DNA of 64,000 nucleotides from Scilla litardierei (GCA_030789695.1 CM061140.1:175484319-175548318); one strand, 5' to 3'. Numbered from the stretch's first letter, positions 43,021 to 56,070 are shown. Numbers and translations are program-made. The notes: generated by a model not told the origin, from the sequence alone.

Positions 43021-46000
43021 ATTCAACTACAAATTGAAACAAGTATGATATGATGCATTACATGATGCATTCTTATTCAACTGCAAATTGAAACAAGCAT
43101 GCAACAATTTTACATTTACTTTAACAAATATGATGCAGCAAATATGATGCATAATATGATGCATCAAATATAATTGAATTTGATCTAAACCATGATGCTA
43201 CATCATGTCCTAAAGAAACTACCAGGATTGGCCAAACACCAATTATTCAATTTGATCTCAGAAGTTCCTAGATCAATTGGCCTCACTGGTGAAACATTTA
43301 AAGGCTACTACAAGATTCCACCTTGAAAAAATGTTGGTTTCATATCAAAAATCCACAAAACGTTTCTCCAAATTGGAGAAGTATCAAGAAAATACATATT
43401 TCAAAATGTACTACAATATAACATTCAACAGTGTCGTCTAAAACCGTGTACATTTCATAGTTATTCCAATAAACAAGCTTAGGCTACCATGCATGTCTTT
43501 TCTACCAAATGAAACATTGAATATGATGCACATCAACATATTACATTTTCTTGAACCAAGCATTAAATGATCTTTTTTGCATAACATCAAACATTTACTG
43601 CATAATAAGGCCAACTTCAAACATTTACATCAAACATCTAAAATAAGGTCAAAATTAATTTTTTGTTTAATTTTCACCTTGACTATAGAGAAATTAATTC
43701 CCGAAATTCACTAAATAGTGTTCAAATTTGCAACTTCTTCAAGCTATAACAGATTCGTACCAACTGCAACATTGAAAAAATCGCTAAAATTAGGATCAAT
43801 CTCCCAAAAGTGAAAAAAACCAATTACATACCGTATGATCGAGCCTCCTCTACACCATCTCCTTCAAAATTTGTCTTCTATTCGCCCAATTTGATCTCCA
43901 ATACACGGTTGTTGTGAGTTAGAGCGCTGATCGGCTCCTTCGTTTAGATCGCTAGGGCACGAAAATTTTTCTTCCGACTTCCCTTCACTCCCCTCTTCGG
44001 TGTTCCCTCCATTATGACCGGTCCTTTACTGCAGGTTTGAGTAAACTTGTGTATAACACCCCTTAAACTACAACCGAGTTAAGCTTTTTAACAGATTCCA
44101 TTCAAAAGGACTCTTTTCGAGTAATTTAAATGATTTGGTGGACCTAATAGCAAATGCTATGATTTAGGGGACTCTTTTCGAATAAGCCATAATTTGGTGG
44201 ACTTATTTCTAAAATACCCTAATTTTTTTCCCTTTTCTTTTATTATTGGGGAGGACGGTGGGAGATGTTACAGTAGTCAGCCAAATGTAGTCAAAATGGT
44301 ACAGCAAGTCCTTATTTTTTCTATCTATTTGCAGTGGCCACTGTGCCTTTTCATTAGCAAGACATCAAAATCAGTAGTAAAGAGGGATTGGAGGTCCATG
44401 CTATCACTCCTCATTCATCTTGAGTTTTAGCTATTATTGTACTTGTGATCAGAGTAATGCTGGCTTAGTATTCAATGATACATATGATTCAATGGTATCA
44501 TATTGTGCTGCACCACGGAGGACAATATGGTTGAACATCCAATCTGATGCTGACATGGTTGAAGCATGAGTAAGATGAATTAAAAGTTTAAGGTGTTTGG
44601 CTGCATAAACCATTAATCACAATATCAAGGAACACATTGAGCTCAAATGCATTCTTGTGTGATCATGAAAAATTGTCATCACATTAGTTTTATAAGTTTC
44701 CTAATGCATGCTTGAGTCAATCAGTGGAATTGTAATTAATGCGAGTTAAAAACGGCAATTAGAATAATCAAATAGCTCATTATGATCACAATATCTAAAG
44801 TAACTTACTGTTTTGCAGTGATATTTGAATGAAAGATGGAATAAATGAACATGGATTTGAAGAGGCTGGGACTAGCAAGGGTGGAATTGTAATGCATTAC
44901 GAAGATATATAAGGTTAGCATCTCTCTTTTTATTCCTTTTTTTCCCACATATTCCTTTTTTCCATTTTATATTTGCAACCATTACAAGATAATGATGTCA
45001 TGTATTGATTTTTTTATAAAATCATGATATGCACAAGATGGTATTTATAAGATAGATCAAGTTCTCCAAATATGAATAAAATTAAATCCCCTCTGAATGG
45101 AGATAAAAGTGACATTCTCGTTGGGTACACCAAGTGGTACACATATTTTGTGGTTCCCATGCCCCACTTTTGAAGGAATGCTTTTTGTTTCTCCGTCCAT
45201 TTTCATGTCTTTAATGCCATGATCAATAGGACATTTCTCCCAATAAAAAATTGACATGTCCAACACACTCCGACACAACACGCGTATCTATCAGTGTCCG
45301 ACACTTACAATATGTACATTGTTATTCATTTTCAAAATATATACCATATAAAGCATATTATGACCTATTTTGACAAAAGCTATTGTTTTATATACTATTA
45401 AAATTATATCCTTTTTATATGAATATTTAAGTCAAATATGCATATATGCAGAAGAAATATAGATATATAGCTGTGTCCTCATGCCTATAGATTGGATAAT
45501 TGCTCTGACCGACACCGTGTCCTCATCAAAGTGTGTCCGTGTCTTCAAATCATAGCTTTAGATGTGCTTCTTAGCTTCAAATAAAGATGAGTCATTACAT
45601 GCCAAGTAGATAGGTTCAATCCTTCCAGTTATCCCTTGATTCAGCAGCTATGCACATGTTTTGATATGAAATGTAATGGCTCGATGATTTGTCCATTTGG
45701 CACATCATATTTATTTTTTCCACTTAGATCAGGTGTTCCTAATTCTATTGGTGATACATGCTTTGTAGAGATAAGGACTGACATTTTCTGAGGATTTGAT
45801 ATGTCGATGTGTGTGTGTTTTGGGACAAAAGATATGTCATTGTGTTGATAACAAGAATACAAGAACCAAAACGTTAATTGATTCATTTCCAAGATGTGTA
45901 TTTGATCAGATCATTGCAGATATGATAAGATCAGTCTCTTCAACAACAAAAAATCAGACAATCATAAGATCAGATCAGATTTTTAGTTCTTCAATTTCAG

Positions 46001-46149
46001 TTGTTAAAGTACTTTTCATGTCGTAAATTTCGTGGGGTTCTTTTCTAATTCCCTTGTTCTTCTTCATCTGTTTTTGTATATTCTTTAATATGATCGAATA
46101 TAGAACTTAAAAGATTTGGTTGTTCTCTCCAATGTATCCAACAACAAAA
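43021..46149. other. gene-free stretch with repeat relics
   Basis: 43840-44240 looks like the outer part of a transposon (GGTGGACTTATTTCTAAAAT and similar). GTGTCCGACAC-type words at 45255-45310 and 45500-45545 are shared with common plant repeats. Small open frames show no family. Confidence 0.4.
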
Positions 46150-46401
46150 AAGATTTGGTTGGTGCTCAAATTACTATTATAAAATTGAATGGTAAAAACT
46201 TCATTTCATAAAGATCGTTTCAGATTCACAGACGTTTATGTCTACCAGGACATTTTTCAGTGTATGGATGCTGAGAGCTTATGTCATACCATAATGAACA
46301 GAGATGAGAGTTTAAATGACTACCATGACTCCTTCACAGGTATGGTTGATGAACTTGAACAATGTGGTCTCATTTTCAGATGTGATTGGGAAGTAATGTG
46401 A
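46150..46401 (+). pseudogene. Ty1/copia Gag relic
   Basis: ITIIKLNGKNF at about 46170 is like a copia Gag start, and in the frame 46189-46401 QDIFQCMDAESL, DYHDSFTGMVDELEQCG and CDWEVM match the middle of the same Gag type. The parts between are missing or frameshifted. Confidence 0.55.
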
Positions 46402-48344
46402 AGAGCAAGGTTTATACTCTTGGTTTCAGTCTTGGTATCGACTAGAGGGTTGTAGACCCAGTATCAGATGTATCGGCCATATTGATGATATGTATTGGAT
46501 GTATCAAAGCCTGACTTTTGGTTTTACATATAACTTCCTCCTCAACCTGTGCTTCATCTGTTTTAGATTGTCTCAAAAATACCCAATATCTTAATCAATC
46601 AGCTCAACTTCAGTTTGTTTTCATTATAAAGTTAATTATCATTATGCCCATACCTTTCTAATTCCTACTGAAAGGGTTTTATGCTTTACTCAGATGGGTC
46701 TATTTTATATCACCCTTGCAAATGTAATCAGAAAAGATCGAAATGCATCTAAATCAACTAAATGATATTTTTGAAGAACCATATGGAATAAGCCATGATT
46801 TTTTTTTTTAAATTTATCGGAAAGTACTAAAGAATCCTTAAAGAACACTCAACCTCACACCACGGGACCGAGGGCACATGTGTCGTGAAAACACGAGGAC
46901 TTTCATGATTTTGGGTTGCTTTTTATTCGATCACTTTGATCACAAGTGTTTTTAGGGTTTTAAGAGTGTAACAAGAATTTATGCAGATTGATTCTTGTAC
47001 TTTGGGTTCTTTGTCAGACGATTTATTGCATCTCCGATGTGAACATCTCAGCTGGTAATGCCAATTCTTGTTCTGTTCAGCCCGCTGATCACGTCGAGAA
47101 AGACAGTACAATATGCTTATAATATAAGCTCAAAGTTGCTTATTTGACTTGCTCATTGGGTTGCAATGCCCCTAGTGAAAATTACTTAGAGGGTTATGCC
47201 ACATGAAATTTTTGTGCATGCAAAGGTCGAACATGCATCCATCCATCCACTTGACTAAGCTTACCCCCGACATCATCATAAGCACGAAGGCCTGGAGCGG
47301 AGTCCGCTATTTTAATAAGCATCAGAATTTACAATCACCGATTCACAAGACTCGCACGCAGAGATCTTTTTTGAAATTTATGCCCAAATAACCAAGCTTA
47401 CTTTCGCACTCCATTGCAAATAACAAAAAGTTTGCACCAATTTTTCTCAAATTTTATTCAATAAAAAGTTTGCATCTTTATATAGGCTTACAAATGGACT
47501 CATCTCATAACGCATCCAAGAAAATTGCTTTAAGAACCCAACAAGACTCGAACTCTTACAAAATACTCAATTAAAATTTTAAAAAAGATTAAAATAACTC
47601 AAAATAAAAATCTAAAGAAGACTCGACTCAAATAAAACCAAGCAAGCCCCCAAGGGCATAAAGAAAACCAGAATCCTTAAGCAAACAGAAAGCACCTAGA
47701 AAGATGAAACGAGACAACTTTTTCCAGAGTTCTACATATCCTTTCTCCATGAATATCTGAAACTATTCATTCAACATCCTTCGATCAAAAGCAAGGATAC
47801 GAAAATTGGAAAGGCAATTCACCTGTAGGATCTTCTTTTCATATCATTGGCGATATTTTCCTCCGATGAGCTATACATTCTCTACAGGATGCGTGGCAAA
47901 ATTTTCCATTCTCTTTTCTTCCTCGTCAAAAATCTCTTTTCATTGCACAATGTCCCATACCACAAAGGTTTCAGGCCTTGCCCTAGGAGTATAATGCGTT
48001 CTCATTCGCACTTGCTGACTCAATGGACTTGCCTCGTCAGATTCTCATGTCGCTTCACCAAAGTACAAGTTCGCATATAGACTGAAAAATTCATCTTGCA
48101 ATTCTAAGAACATGCTGTTAAGAATGTCAAAGACAACTCTGAAGGCTGCATAAATTAAAATTTCTGTGTATGGCACTTTTAAAGCTACTTAAAGTGAATG
48201 AAACATTAGGAATTTCAATAGACATTCTAATAGTATAAAATGATGTCTTAGAAACTGAACATTGCGTTGCGTTCTCATATTGTATTTTGCAAGTAGAATG
48301 TATTTCTAGCACCATCGCTTTGTTATTCTCTCTTCAATAATTTA
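46402..48344. other. gene-free stretch
   Basis: Possibly the continuation of the Gag relic (a TATCGACTAGAGGGTTGTAG region at 46436), then AT-rich DNA without recognisable features. Confidence 0.4.
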
Positions 48345-48530
48345 GTAACAAAATTCCCCTCCACATGGACGTAGGAGATCAATCTTTGAACCACATAAAA
48401 TCCTTGTGTTGTCTCTTGTTTTGTTTTTTGGTACCTAATCTCTCTCCACTTCAATATTGAGGCTAGCAAATCACTCGCACAATCACGGAACCATCGATCC
48501 TCAATCTGCTATGCAACAAATAGTATCACA
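48345..48530 (+). mobile_element. Tork-like copia LTR end and primer-binding site
   Basis: CATGGACGTAGGAGATCAAT and GAACCACATAAAATCC followed by TTGTGT are the usual landmarks of the last 150 bases of Tork-lineage LTRs. The LTR ends GCAACA at 48517, followed by TAGTATCACAGC, a decayed tRNA-iMet binding site. Its left edge is unclear. It belongs with the Gag at 50654-51607. Confidence 0.6.
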
Positions 48531-48596
48531 GCATTCGAGCTCTAGATTTGGCCAGTCGGAATAATGTAAAAAATTTCGTCTATAAAGTTTGATGTT

Positions 48597-50648
48597 GTCA
48601 CACCCCGTTCTCCGAAATACCCGGAAATGTGAAACTTTCCACGGCATTCGTAGAGAACGGAGATGACAGGTCCCACGACAGTTAGTGGTGGCAAACGGGT
48701 CGGGTAGGTTCGGGTTCGGGTCAGGTCAGATTTGACCCTACCCGGATAGGGATAAACCCTAACCCGACCCGGATTGAATCCGGGTCAGGTTCGGGTTAAC
48801 CCGTCGGGTTAAGATTTGACTTATACATTACTGCTTCTTTTTCGATATCCATCAATGTCGCATTTTAATGACTATCATTGCATCACGAATCTCATAAGAA
48901 GACCATCATAATATTTCTTAACACACATTCTTACATCAAGGCCCCGATCATGCTACTATTATCGCATCCTAATATAACAACATGGAACTAGCATAATATG
49001 AAACATAGAACTTGACCATTCTCATGCAATATAGCACGTGGGCGTTAACCTGAAATTAACAATGCCATTAGCATAATGCACATGGAACTAATACAACATG
49101 GAACATAGAGCATGGCCATTGACATGGAGGCTAACTTGAAATAACCATATTCATAGCATATCAAATAACCTTGGCAGAAAATGCTAATAAAGACAATTCT
49201 GGAGCCAACAGTCGATTGCAGTAGTGAAACAGTCGACTGTCAGGGCAGTCTACTGTTTTCATAAGAACACAATTTCAATCCTTTATGCAAATTCGTCGAC
49301 TAAGTGAGTGAAACTAATTTGTAATGGCATACACAGACACTAACAGTGCTTAGCATACTAACAGAGACATGGCAATTAACATAACCATTAAGGTAAAGCT
49401 TGAACATAACTTAGCATGTTAGCATGGACACTAGAACATATTTATATTAACATGTACATTAGCATTTTAGTATGAAAATTAGCATATTCAAATTTTCATG
49501 GACGTTAGCATATTCACATTAGCATGGTCATTAGCATAGTAACATACTAATATTTGCAAGAACATTAGCATAAACATATTAACATGTAGTATGGCAATCA
49601 CACTTAGCATAATATGTAGCATAGTAAGCATTCTTAGCATAACATGTAACATGACATGAGAGAACATCTTCCTACAATTAATTTTGGGCTTAACATGACA
49701 TAACATACTAATATAACATGTAGTATGGCAATATTAGCATGAAAATTTTACTACCCTTAAGACATTAGCATGAACATTAGCATATGGATATAATATTAGC
49801 ATGAACATTTTACTACCCCTAAGACATTAGCATGAACCATAATCTCCATGACATAATTAAAATAACATGGATCATTGCTTCCATGATCTAATTAGCACAA
49901 TATGAAGCATGATTTTTCAAGGTCTAATTAACATAAGGTGTCTTCCTCTTTCCAACACAATTCTAAGAATGGCATCCTAGCTAAAGTTGCTAGATCCTAC
50001 CTTTTGAAGAAGCTTCTTCTACAAAGCTACTCCTTCTCCAAGAGTCCTTCTTCTAGAGCTCCTTCCTTCTTCAATCCAAAGGAGATGGTGTGGTGGTGAT
50101 TGGCCTAAAGGAGGGGGAGAGAGGGGGTATGGGTGTGTGTGTGTGGTTCGGCCCTAAGGAGGAGCAAGGGGAGGATCGTGGTGACCGGCCCAAGCAAGGA
50201 GGAGAGAGGAAAATTGTGGTTTCTCTTTTCTTTTCCCTTTTCTTTTCTTCTTCCCTTTAGTCCTTCATCCCATCATAATCACCAAGCTAATCCCCTCCAC
50301 ATGACAAGTGGTAGGTTAGGTGGCATGATTAGAATAAAGCTAGGCTAATAAGATGACACATCAAGGGTTAGGTGGCATGCATATAGAAATTAGGATTTTC
50401 TAATTTTGGAAAAAGAAAAAAATACACTTAACAGTACTAGTAGCCATACCCTCATACTATGTTTACTACTAACAACCATCACATTATGTTATCTAATGTG
50501 ATTTAAAATATTTAAAAATAGATTTTATATTATTATAATTTTTAAATTTTAGGAAAAAATCTCTAAAATACATGAAAAATATATGTGTATTAAATACAGC
50601 CAAAATAACTTAGTACAATATCCGTATTTATGAAAACAGTGTATTACA
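48597..50648 (-). mobile_element. Tekay-like solo LTR, perfect target duplication GATGT
   Basis: Plus-strand ends TGTCACACCCC and GTATTACA; GATGT at 48592-48596 and 50649-50653. About 2.05 kb. Read on the minus strand it has CATGCCACCTAACCC and GATGTGTCAT as in the LTR at 1267. It interrupts the Tork-like element between primer-binding site and Gag. A CGGGT-rich fold-back (48681-48812) lies near its right end as read on the minus strand. One GTCGAC palindrome pair is at 49211-49237. Confidence 0.9.
48681..48812. repeat. CGGGT-rich fold-back insert
   Basis: GGTGGCAAACGGGTCGGGTA, many CGGGT/TCGGGT words, then complementary AACCCGACCCGG. Similar fold-back sequences are common hAT-type MITEs in plants. 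Confidence 0.5.
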
Positions 50649-50653
50649 GATGT

Positions 50654-51607
50654 TAAGAAGTTCAATAGCAAAGTGAACTTTGGGCTATGGTAAAGAGGGT
50701 AAATGCAATTCTCGTTCAGTAAGGACTTCACAAGGTTCTCTCGTGAAAAGATAACATATTTGAAGTTATGAAAGATAAAGATTGGGCCGTGTTTGATTTG
50801 AAGACTCTAAGCATCGTCCAATTATGCTTAGCAGATGAGGTGATATATAATGTATTGGATGAAGAGATTACACTTGGCTTATGGAAGAAACTTGAAAAGT
50901 TATACATGACCAAGTCATTAACCAACAAATTGTTCCTAAAGAAGCACATATACAATCTTTGAATGGTGGAATGTACTGATTTATTAGTTCATTTGAATAC
51001 ATTTAATTATTTGATTGCGTAGTCACTTGGTGTTAAGATTAGCACCAAAGTGAACTTTGGGCTATGGAAGAAACTTGATTGCTAAGATTGAAGACGATGA
51101 TAATGCTATTTTATTGCTCTCATCACTTCTCAATTCATGCGATTACTTGGTGACTACCATTCTATATGACAAGGATGCTTTAGTGATTGTTAATGTGACC
51201 GCACATTACACCCGAATGAGATGAGAAAGAAATCAAAGAGGTTCAGAGGTCAAAGGGATGGTGGCGCATGAAACTAGAAAGAATAATTACCATTTCAACT
51301 AAAGAGGCCGATCTAAGAATAGACAAAGCCAATGTAAGAATAGAGAAAGATCCAAATCAAAGCCTTAATGTACTATAACACAATTCAAATGGAACATGGA
51401 GAAAGGTTATTATGCTAAAGATTGTCAGAAAGCTTGCTAAGAAGAAAGGCAACCAAAAGGAGGATACCAGCATGGCAAGAAATGAAGAAAATCCCGACGT
51501 ACTAGTGACTACAATATATACAATTCCACCAGATAAATTTTTTATGGTAAATGATTCTAAATGTAGAAGTGTTGGAGTATGAACTGTCAAGGTTAAACTG
51601 TTTGATG
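50654..51607 (+). pseudogene. Tork-like copia Gag, truncated
   Basis: VNFGLW near 50675; then MKDKDWAVFDLKTLSIVQLC, LADEVIYNVLDEEITLGLWK and KLYMTKSLTNKLFLKKH (50768-50960). After frame changes come VECTDLLVHLNTFNYLIA, LGVKIS, DDDNAILL and LHPNEMRKKSKR, and a ruined zinc-knuckle region (51370-51430). The Gag is cut at 51607 by the SIRE-type LTR. The phrase AAAGTGAACTTTGGGCTATG occurs twice (50675 and 51048), so there has also been a local rearrangement. Confidence 0.8.
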
Positions 51608-52133
51608 TGTTGGATATTGCGTCACCCTGAGGTATGGTATATTTTGATGATGAGCAAACAATTAGTGTTGCTAATGAGATTTCTAAGTGTATGTACACAA
51701 GACTCATTTCAAAGAAGTCAAGTCAATATGGTCAACAATTCATTCAAGCTCAGAAGAATTAAGCTTGAAGATTGAAGAGTCAAAGGATTTGGAGCTCAAC
51801 ATGAAGACTAGACGCCCATCCAAGGACTCTGAAGTGCAAGATTTAAAAGACAAGTTGAAGATCCAAAGAATACATCATGACTCCAAGGTTTGTGTGAGTG
51901 ATGTATATTTTATGTAACTTAGATTATTAAAGTCATAGAATTGAAGCTTGCATATACTTAGCAAAATGATTTTAAATGATTTTAAATGATTTAAAAGGTT
52001 TCAAAACTCATATTCCTAGTTTTAAGGTCAAACCCTTGATGTATCAGACAAACTAATTGACCAATCTGATACACCAATCGACTAGTCGATGTGTCTGAAA
52101 TAGGCTAGTGAAAGGTCAAGGTCAAGAAAAATT

Positions 52134-52296
52134 GTCGACTAGAGTTCTGAAACTAGTCGACTAGTGATTACACTGTGGTCGACTAGTTCATGAATTGTGA
52201 TCGACCAGTATTACAGAGAACAACAGCTCCTTTTGAAATTACCAAACTAATCGACCAATGTTCACCAACTAATCGACTACGTGCCAACTAGTCGAC
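52134..52296. promoter_or_regulatory. CTAGTCGACTAG palindrome cluster upstream of TATA
   Basis: Exact GTCGAC at 52134, 52156, 52178 and 52291, usually within CTAGTCGACTAG, with variants TCGACCAG and TCGACTAC between. The homologous cluster in the 3' LTR is at 63550-63713. Confidence 0.5.
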
Positions 52297-52715
52297 TAGT
52301 GGTTGAACCCTAGTCGATTACTACTAGCCGTTTGGCCTACACCTGTCACATTTGACTGGCTATTTTTAGAGCCGTTGAAGGACAAGTTTGTCAATCTGTT
52401 TTGGACAAATTGAGTGCTAATAAATAGAGGGTTGTGAGGTTTTATTATGCCTTGATTGATCAATTTTTGAGAAAAATTCAAGTGTTTTCAAGCCCTATCT
52501 TAGCCCTCTTAAAGTTTTGACCAAAAGTTTTAAGTGTTTTACAAAGCTTTTAAGTATCTTTCTCTTGGTCATTAAATTGTGATCTCCCCAAGCTTTCATC
52601 TTGACTTACTTGATATCATAGCTTAAGTTTTTCCTTAGCCACTTTACACATCAAAGCTTCAATCCGTGGCTATAGGAAAAGTGCACATCTCCACCAAGGC
52701 AAAAATTTGTGAAAT

Positions 52716-52925
52716 CCTCTATTAAGAGGTGGTACGTCTTATTGTTCTAATTACTTGGTGATTTGTAAACCTACACAAAGGTCTAGTGGTGGGTTGGATG
52801 GCAAAAATCCTCGTGTTGAGGTCATCTTGTTAAAGAGGTTATTTGATCGAAAATCCTCACTTGGTGAGGTGGTGATTATACAAGCCCTCAAGTTGCCAGG
52901 CAAGCAAAGTTCTCTTAGTGGAGAA
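52716..52925 (+). other. hairpin row in LTR (R/U5)
   Basis: CCTCT/AGAGG (52716-52729), CCTC/GAGG (52809-52821, loop GTGTT), CCTCAC/GTGAGG (52855-52869), TTGC/GCAA (near 52893-52903) and TTCTC/GAGAA (52910-52925). Placed as in the two other SIRE-type LTRs. Confidence 0.6.
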
Positions 52926-53259
52926 TAGGTAAGTGTACTATTCTTTAAATAGTGGATTAAATCCCAAGTTGTGGGGACTGGACGTAGCCCAGAGCGATAA
53001 ACATGATAATCTAAGTGTGTTTGCACTTGATCATATTGTCTCTTGCATATATCTCTTGAATTGCATATTATGCTTATATTTCTGTTGTCTATCTTTACTT
53101 GCAAATATTTGAGAATTATTGATTAAATTCCAAGAGATGTAACACTCATTGAAAACTTAGATATACTTAAAGGGAATAATTTTAAGTTAGTATTTATATT
53201 AGATAACACTATTCATCCTCCCTCTGGTGTCTCTTTACCATCTCAGAATCCCCCAACAC

Positions 53260-53275
53260 GTGATATATCAGAACG
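53260..53275 (+). other. decayed primer-binding site
   Basis: TGATATATCAGAAC directly after the LTR, close to TGGTATCAGAGC. Confidence 0.6.
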
Positions 53276-53286
53276 AGGTTTCCTAG

Positions 53287-54286
53287 ATGGCATCAACAAT
53301 AGACATCCACACCATCAAAGCTTGGTGGTTCCAACTACCTTAGTTGGAAAAGAAGAATGATGGCTTATCTTCAATCCATCGACGACCAGTATTGGAGTAT
53401 TGTGAGGATGCCTTATCACAACCATACCACATCCACCTCATAAAGGAGCAAAGAAGAAAAAGAAATGGATAACTAAAATGCAGAGGTAATGAACATTTTA
53501 TTTTTCTCTTTGAATGACAACATTTTGTATTATGTGTTAGATGCAACAACGGCACATCAATTGGGGCACATGATTGGGGAGCACGAAGAGTCAACTACTT
53601 CATCCTCAAAAGATGAATAGGAAGAATGAATTGAAGTGTGCTTTATAGGTCACACGAACAATGAGGTAACCTCTAGTCATGACCCCAATAGTAACAATGA
53701 TAGTGATAGTGATGATAATGATGATGATATTCATGTTAGATTTGATGCTTTATGTGTTCAACATAAAATTTTAATTAAAGCATATGCTAAATTACAAAGG
53801 GATCATAAAAATTTAAAAATTAATCATAGTACTATGTTGCATGATCATGAGCGTTTAAGAGCTAAGCATGATATTTTGTCACATAATCATGATCTTTTGA
53901 TGAATGAGCATAATATTTCTATTCCTAAATTGAATGATGTTAGTTTGTTGATTGAAAAAATTGGATTTGAAAATAATAAATTGGTTGTAGAAAATACTTT
54001 GCTTATGAAAGATTGTAATGATATTAATGCTAGAATTACTGTGCTTGTGCTTGTTAATGATATATATTTGTGTAAGTTGAAGCATGAAAAACTTATTCTT
54101 AAGTGTGATAATTTTATTAAGAGCTTGAGCGCAACTTCTTCATGTAAGCATGTTTCTACAAAACATATCAGAGCCAAAAATGAAAAGAATCATGATAGTT
54201 GTTTGCATGTTAATAAAAGAAAGAATTATGCTTTCATGTACAATAGATTGGCATGTAAAAAGAAGATTATGAATCCAATGCATTAA
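53287..54286 (+). pseudogene. SIRE-type copia Gag, frameshifted
   Basis: ATG at 53287 (MASTIDIHTIKAWW). Early stops and frame changes follow, with VRCNNGTSIGAHD-like and ATTAHQLGHMIGEHE frames. The C-terminal part 53636-54286 is a long open Asp/His/Lys-rich coiled coil (SDSDDNDDDIHVRFDAL, MLHDHERLRAKHDIL). It matches the design of the Gag at 1-1008. Confidence 0.75.
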
Positions 54287-54546
54287 ATAGTATTCATCAT
54301 AAATTGTCTTCTTCTGACCCATGTGTTTATGCATTCATATTTTAGAAAAAAAATTCCTGCCTAACAATCATATTAGATTTAAATTGCATGATGATACGAT
54401 CTAGGTTCCGAATAATTTAGATAGAGTTGATATAGAAAAAAATTTGTACTAGATTCAAATAACTGATATAATAATTATTATTATATCAATTATTATTTTC
54501 CCTGATCGGTAAAATTCGCAGAAAAGAAAAAAAAGAAAAAAATTTT

Positions 54547-54684
54547 ATGGTCAAAAATTCATTCATCTCAACTATTCGACAAGAAAAAGAAAAAAACTGC
54601 GGATCTATTGAATTTCAAGTATTCAGTTTCACCGATAAGATACGGAGACTTACTTTACATTTGGAATTACATAAAAAAGATTTT
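54547..54684 (+). pseudogene. rps15: plastid ribosomal protein S15, 5' end only
   Basis: [17 protein letters not shown] at the start, then [20 protein letters not shown] and HKKDF match the first 46 residues of plastid S15 (about 90 aa). The frame then passes into petD. The 100 bases before the ATG look like the plastid ndhH-rps15 spacer. Confidence 0.88.
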
Positions 54685-54816
54685 TATAAATTCCAAAATC
54701 CATTTCGTCGTCCAGTAGCTACAACAGTCTTTTTGATCGGTATTGTAGTAACTCTTTAGTTAGGTATTGGAGCAACATTGCCTATTGATAAATCTCTAAC
54801 TTTAGGTCTTTTTTAA
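54685..54816 (+). pseudogene. petD: plastid cytochrome b6/f subunit IV, 3' end
   Basis: [18 protein letters not shown] to LGIGATLPIDKSLTLGLF and TAA is the C-terminal transmembrane helix and tail of subunit IV. TAG at 54757-54759 replaces the usual Trp (TGG). Confidence 0.9.
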
Positions 54817-55374
54817 ATCGATTGAACTGCGAAATACCGCGGTGTAATATAGGTATCTTGGGAATAATCGCTTCTAAAGTAAATCTTCCCTAGATACATG
54901 AATTTTATTATGATCTATTCCACGAAAATCAAATATGGATCACGTGCTGAAGATAAAAAATGAAGTTTTTTCTTTATAAAAAGAATATGAAATAATCCTA
55001 ATAAATTTAAAATGAAAACTTATTCTTATATATTTATTCGATACACCATTGTCAATATGAATGAAACGATGGGAAAACAAATTCAATTAATTAGTAATCA
55101 ATTGGTTAAGTAAAAAAATATTTGTGTTAGATTGGCACAAGATAAATAAGAAACTTAAATGAAAAAAATAAGGAAAAGATAGTGAAAAAATGTCGGGTTT
55201 ACTCAATCAATAGAGATAGAATAAGCAAAGTTCGTCCTTTGTTTGTTTGTTGGTGGATTCCCACAACAAAAAAAGTAAAAAAATAAGTATGAATAGAACA
55301 AGAAAAGAGTAAATTGTGGGTAAATAATTAAAATAGATACTAGTTACCTTTCTTTTTTTTATTATTTTGTTTTT

Positions 55375-55582
55375 TTACAAAGCTTCTTTAAAAAATTCCA
55401 CCTTCCTTAAAATATCATGAATAGTTCATGTAGGTTGAGCACCTTTTTCAAGGAAATACCGAATAGCATGAACGTTTAAATAAGTTTGATTCTGTATCGG
55501 ATCGTAAAACCCCACTTTTCGAAGATCTTTTCCTTCTCTTCGGGATCGAATATCAATTGCAACGATTCGATAGATCGCTCAT
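55375..55582 (-). pseudogene. rps16: plastid ribosomal protein S16, exon 2
   Basis: On the minus strand [39 protein letters not shown] and [10 protein letters not shown], then TGA at 55426-55428 in place of an Arg codon (CGA), then TIHDILRKVEFF. The preceding group II intron continues on the plus side to about 56070, with its domain V (CTCGAGCCGTATGAGGAG, complement) at about 55620-55650. Confidence 0.92.
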
Positions 55583-56070
55583 TGGGATAGATGTAGATAA
55601 ACAACACCCCCTAGAAACGTATTGGAGGTTTTCTCCTCATACGGCTCGAGAAAAAACGATTCTAATATTTCTGTATATAATAGCAAATAGATGCATAAAA
55701 TCATGGACTATGATTTTAGTCGTTTTTGGTCTTACTTACAGAAAAAAATAAATATCATTCATACTCATAACTCAAGTTGGGTAATTCCAAAAAAATTCGA
55801 AGATAAATCCTTAGACATTTCTTGAGTCGTCTCTAACCTCTTGTTTGTCTCGTCTCGAATCTATTTTTACTCCTCATTATAATAAAATTATTGAGACAAT
55901 TGAAAATAGTGTTTCCTTGTTCCGAAATCCTTTCTCGTTGCTTTGTAAAATCATTGGGTTTAGACATTACTTCGGTGATCCTTACTCCTTTTCAAAAGGC
56001 AGCAACATGCCATTTGCTTTTTGTTATTTCTTTCTATGGAAAGATAATACGAACGATAGCTAACTTATAA
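55583..56070 (-). pseudogene. rps16: rps16 group II intron, 3' part
   Basis: Domain V-like hairpin near the exon and, further up, GAAGTAATGTCTAAACCC and GGAACAAGGAAACAC with CAATTGTCTCAA (minus strand), all characteristic of angiosperm rps16 introns. Exon 1 was not found. Confidence 0.8.

Larger units (their letters stand above)
51608..53258 (+). mobile_element. 5' LTR of the second SIRE-type element
   Basis: TGTTGG at 51608 and CCAACA at 53258 (1651 bases). Contains GTCGAC sites (52134, 52156, 52178, 52291), a TATA-like AATAAATAG at 52419, hairpins at 52716-52925, GACTGGACGTAGCCC near 52978 and a terminal ACACTATTCATCCTCCCTCT with GGTGT. Confidence 0.88.

Noticed and set aside
45641..45892. 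Minus-strand frame as a gene
   Set aside because: No domain, exon signal or neighbour supports it; likely repeat-derived.
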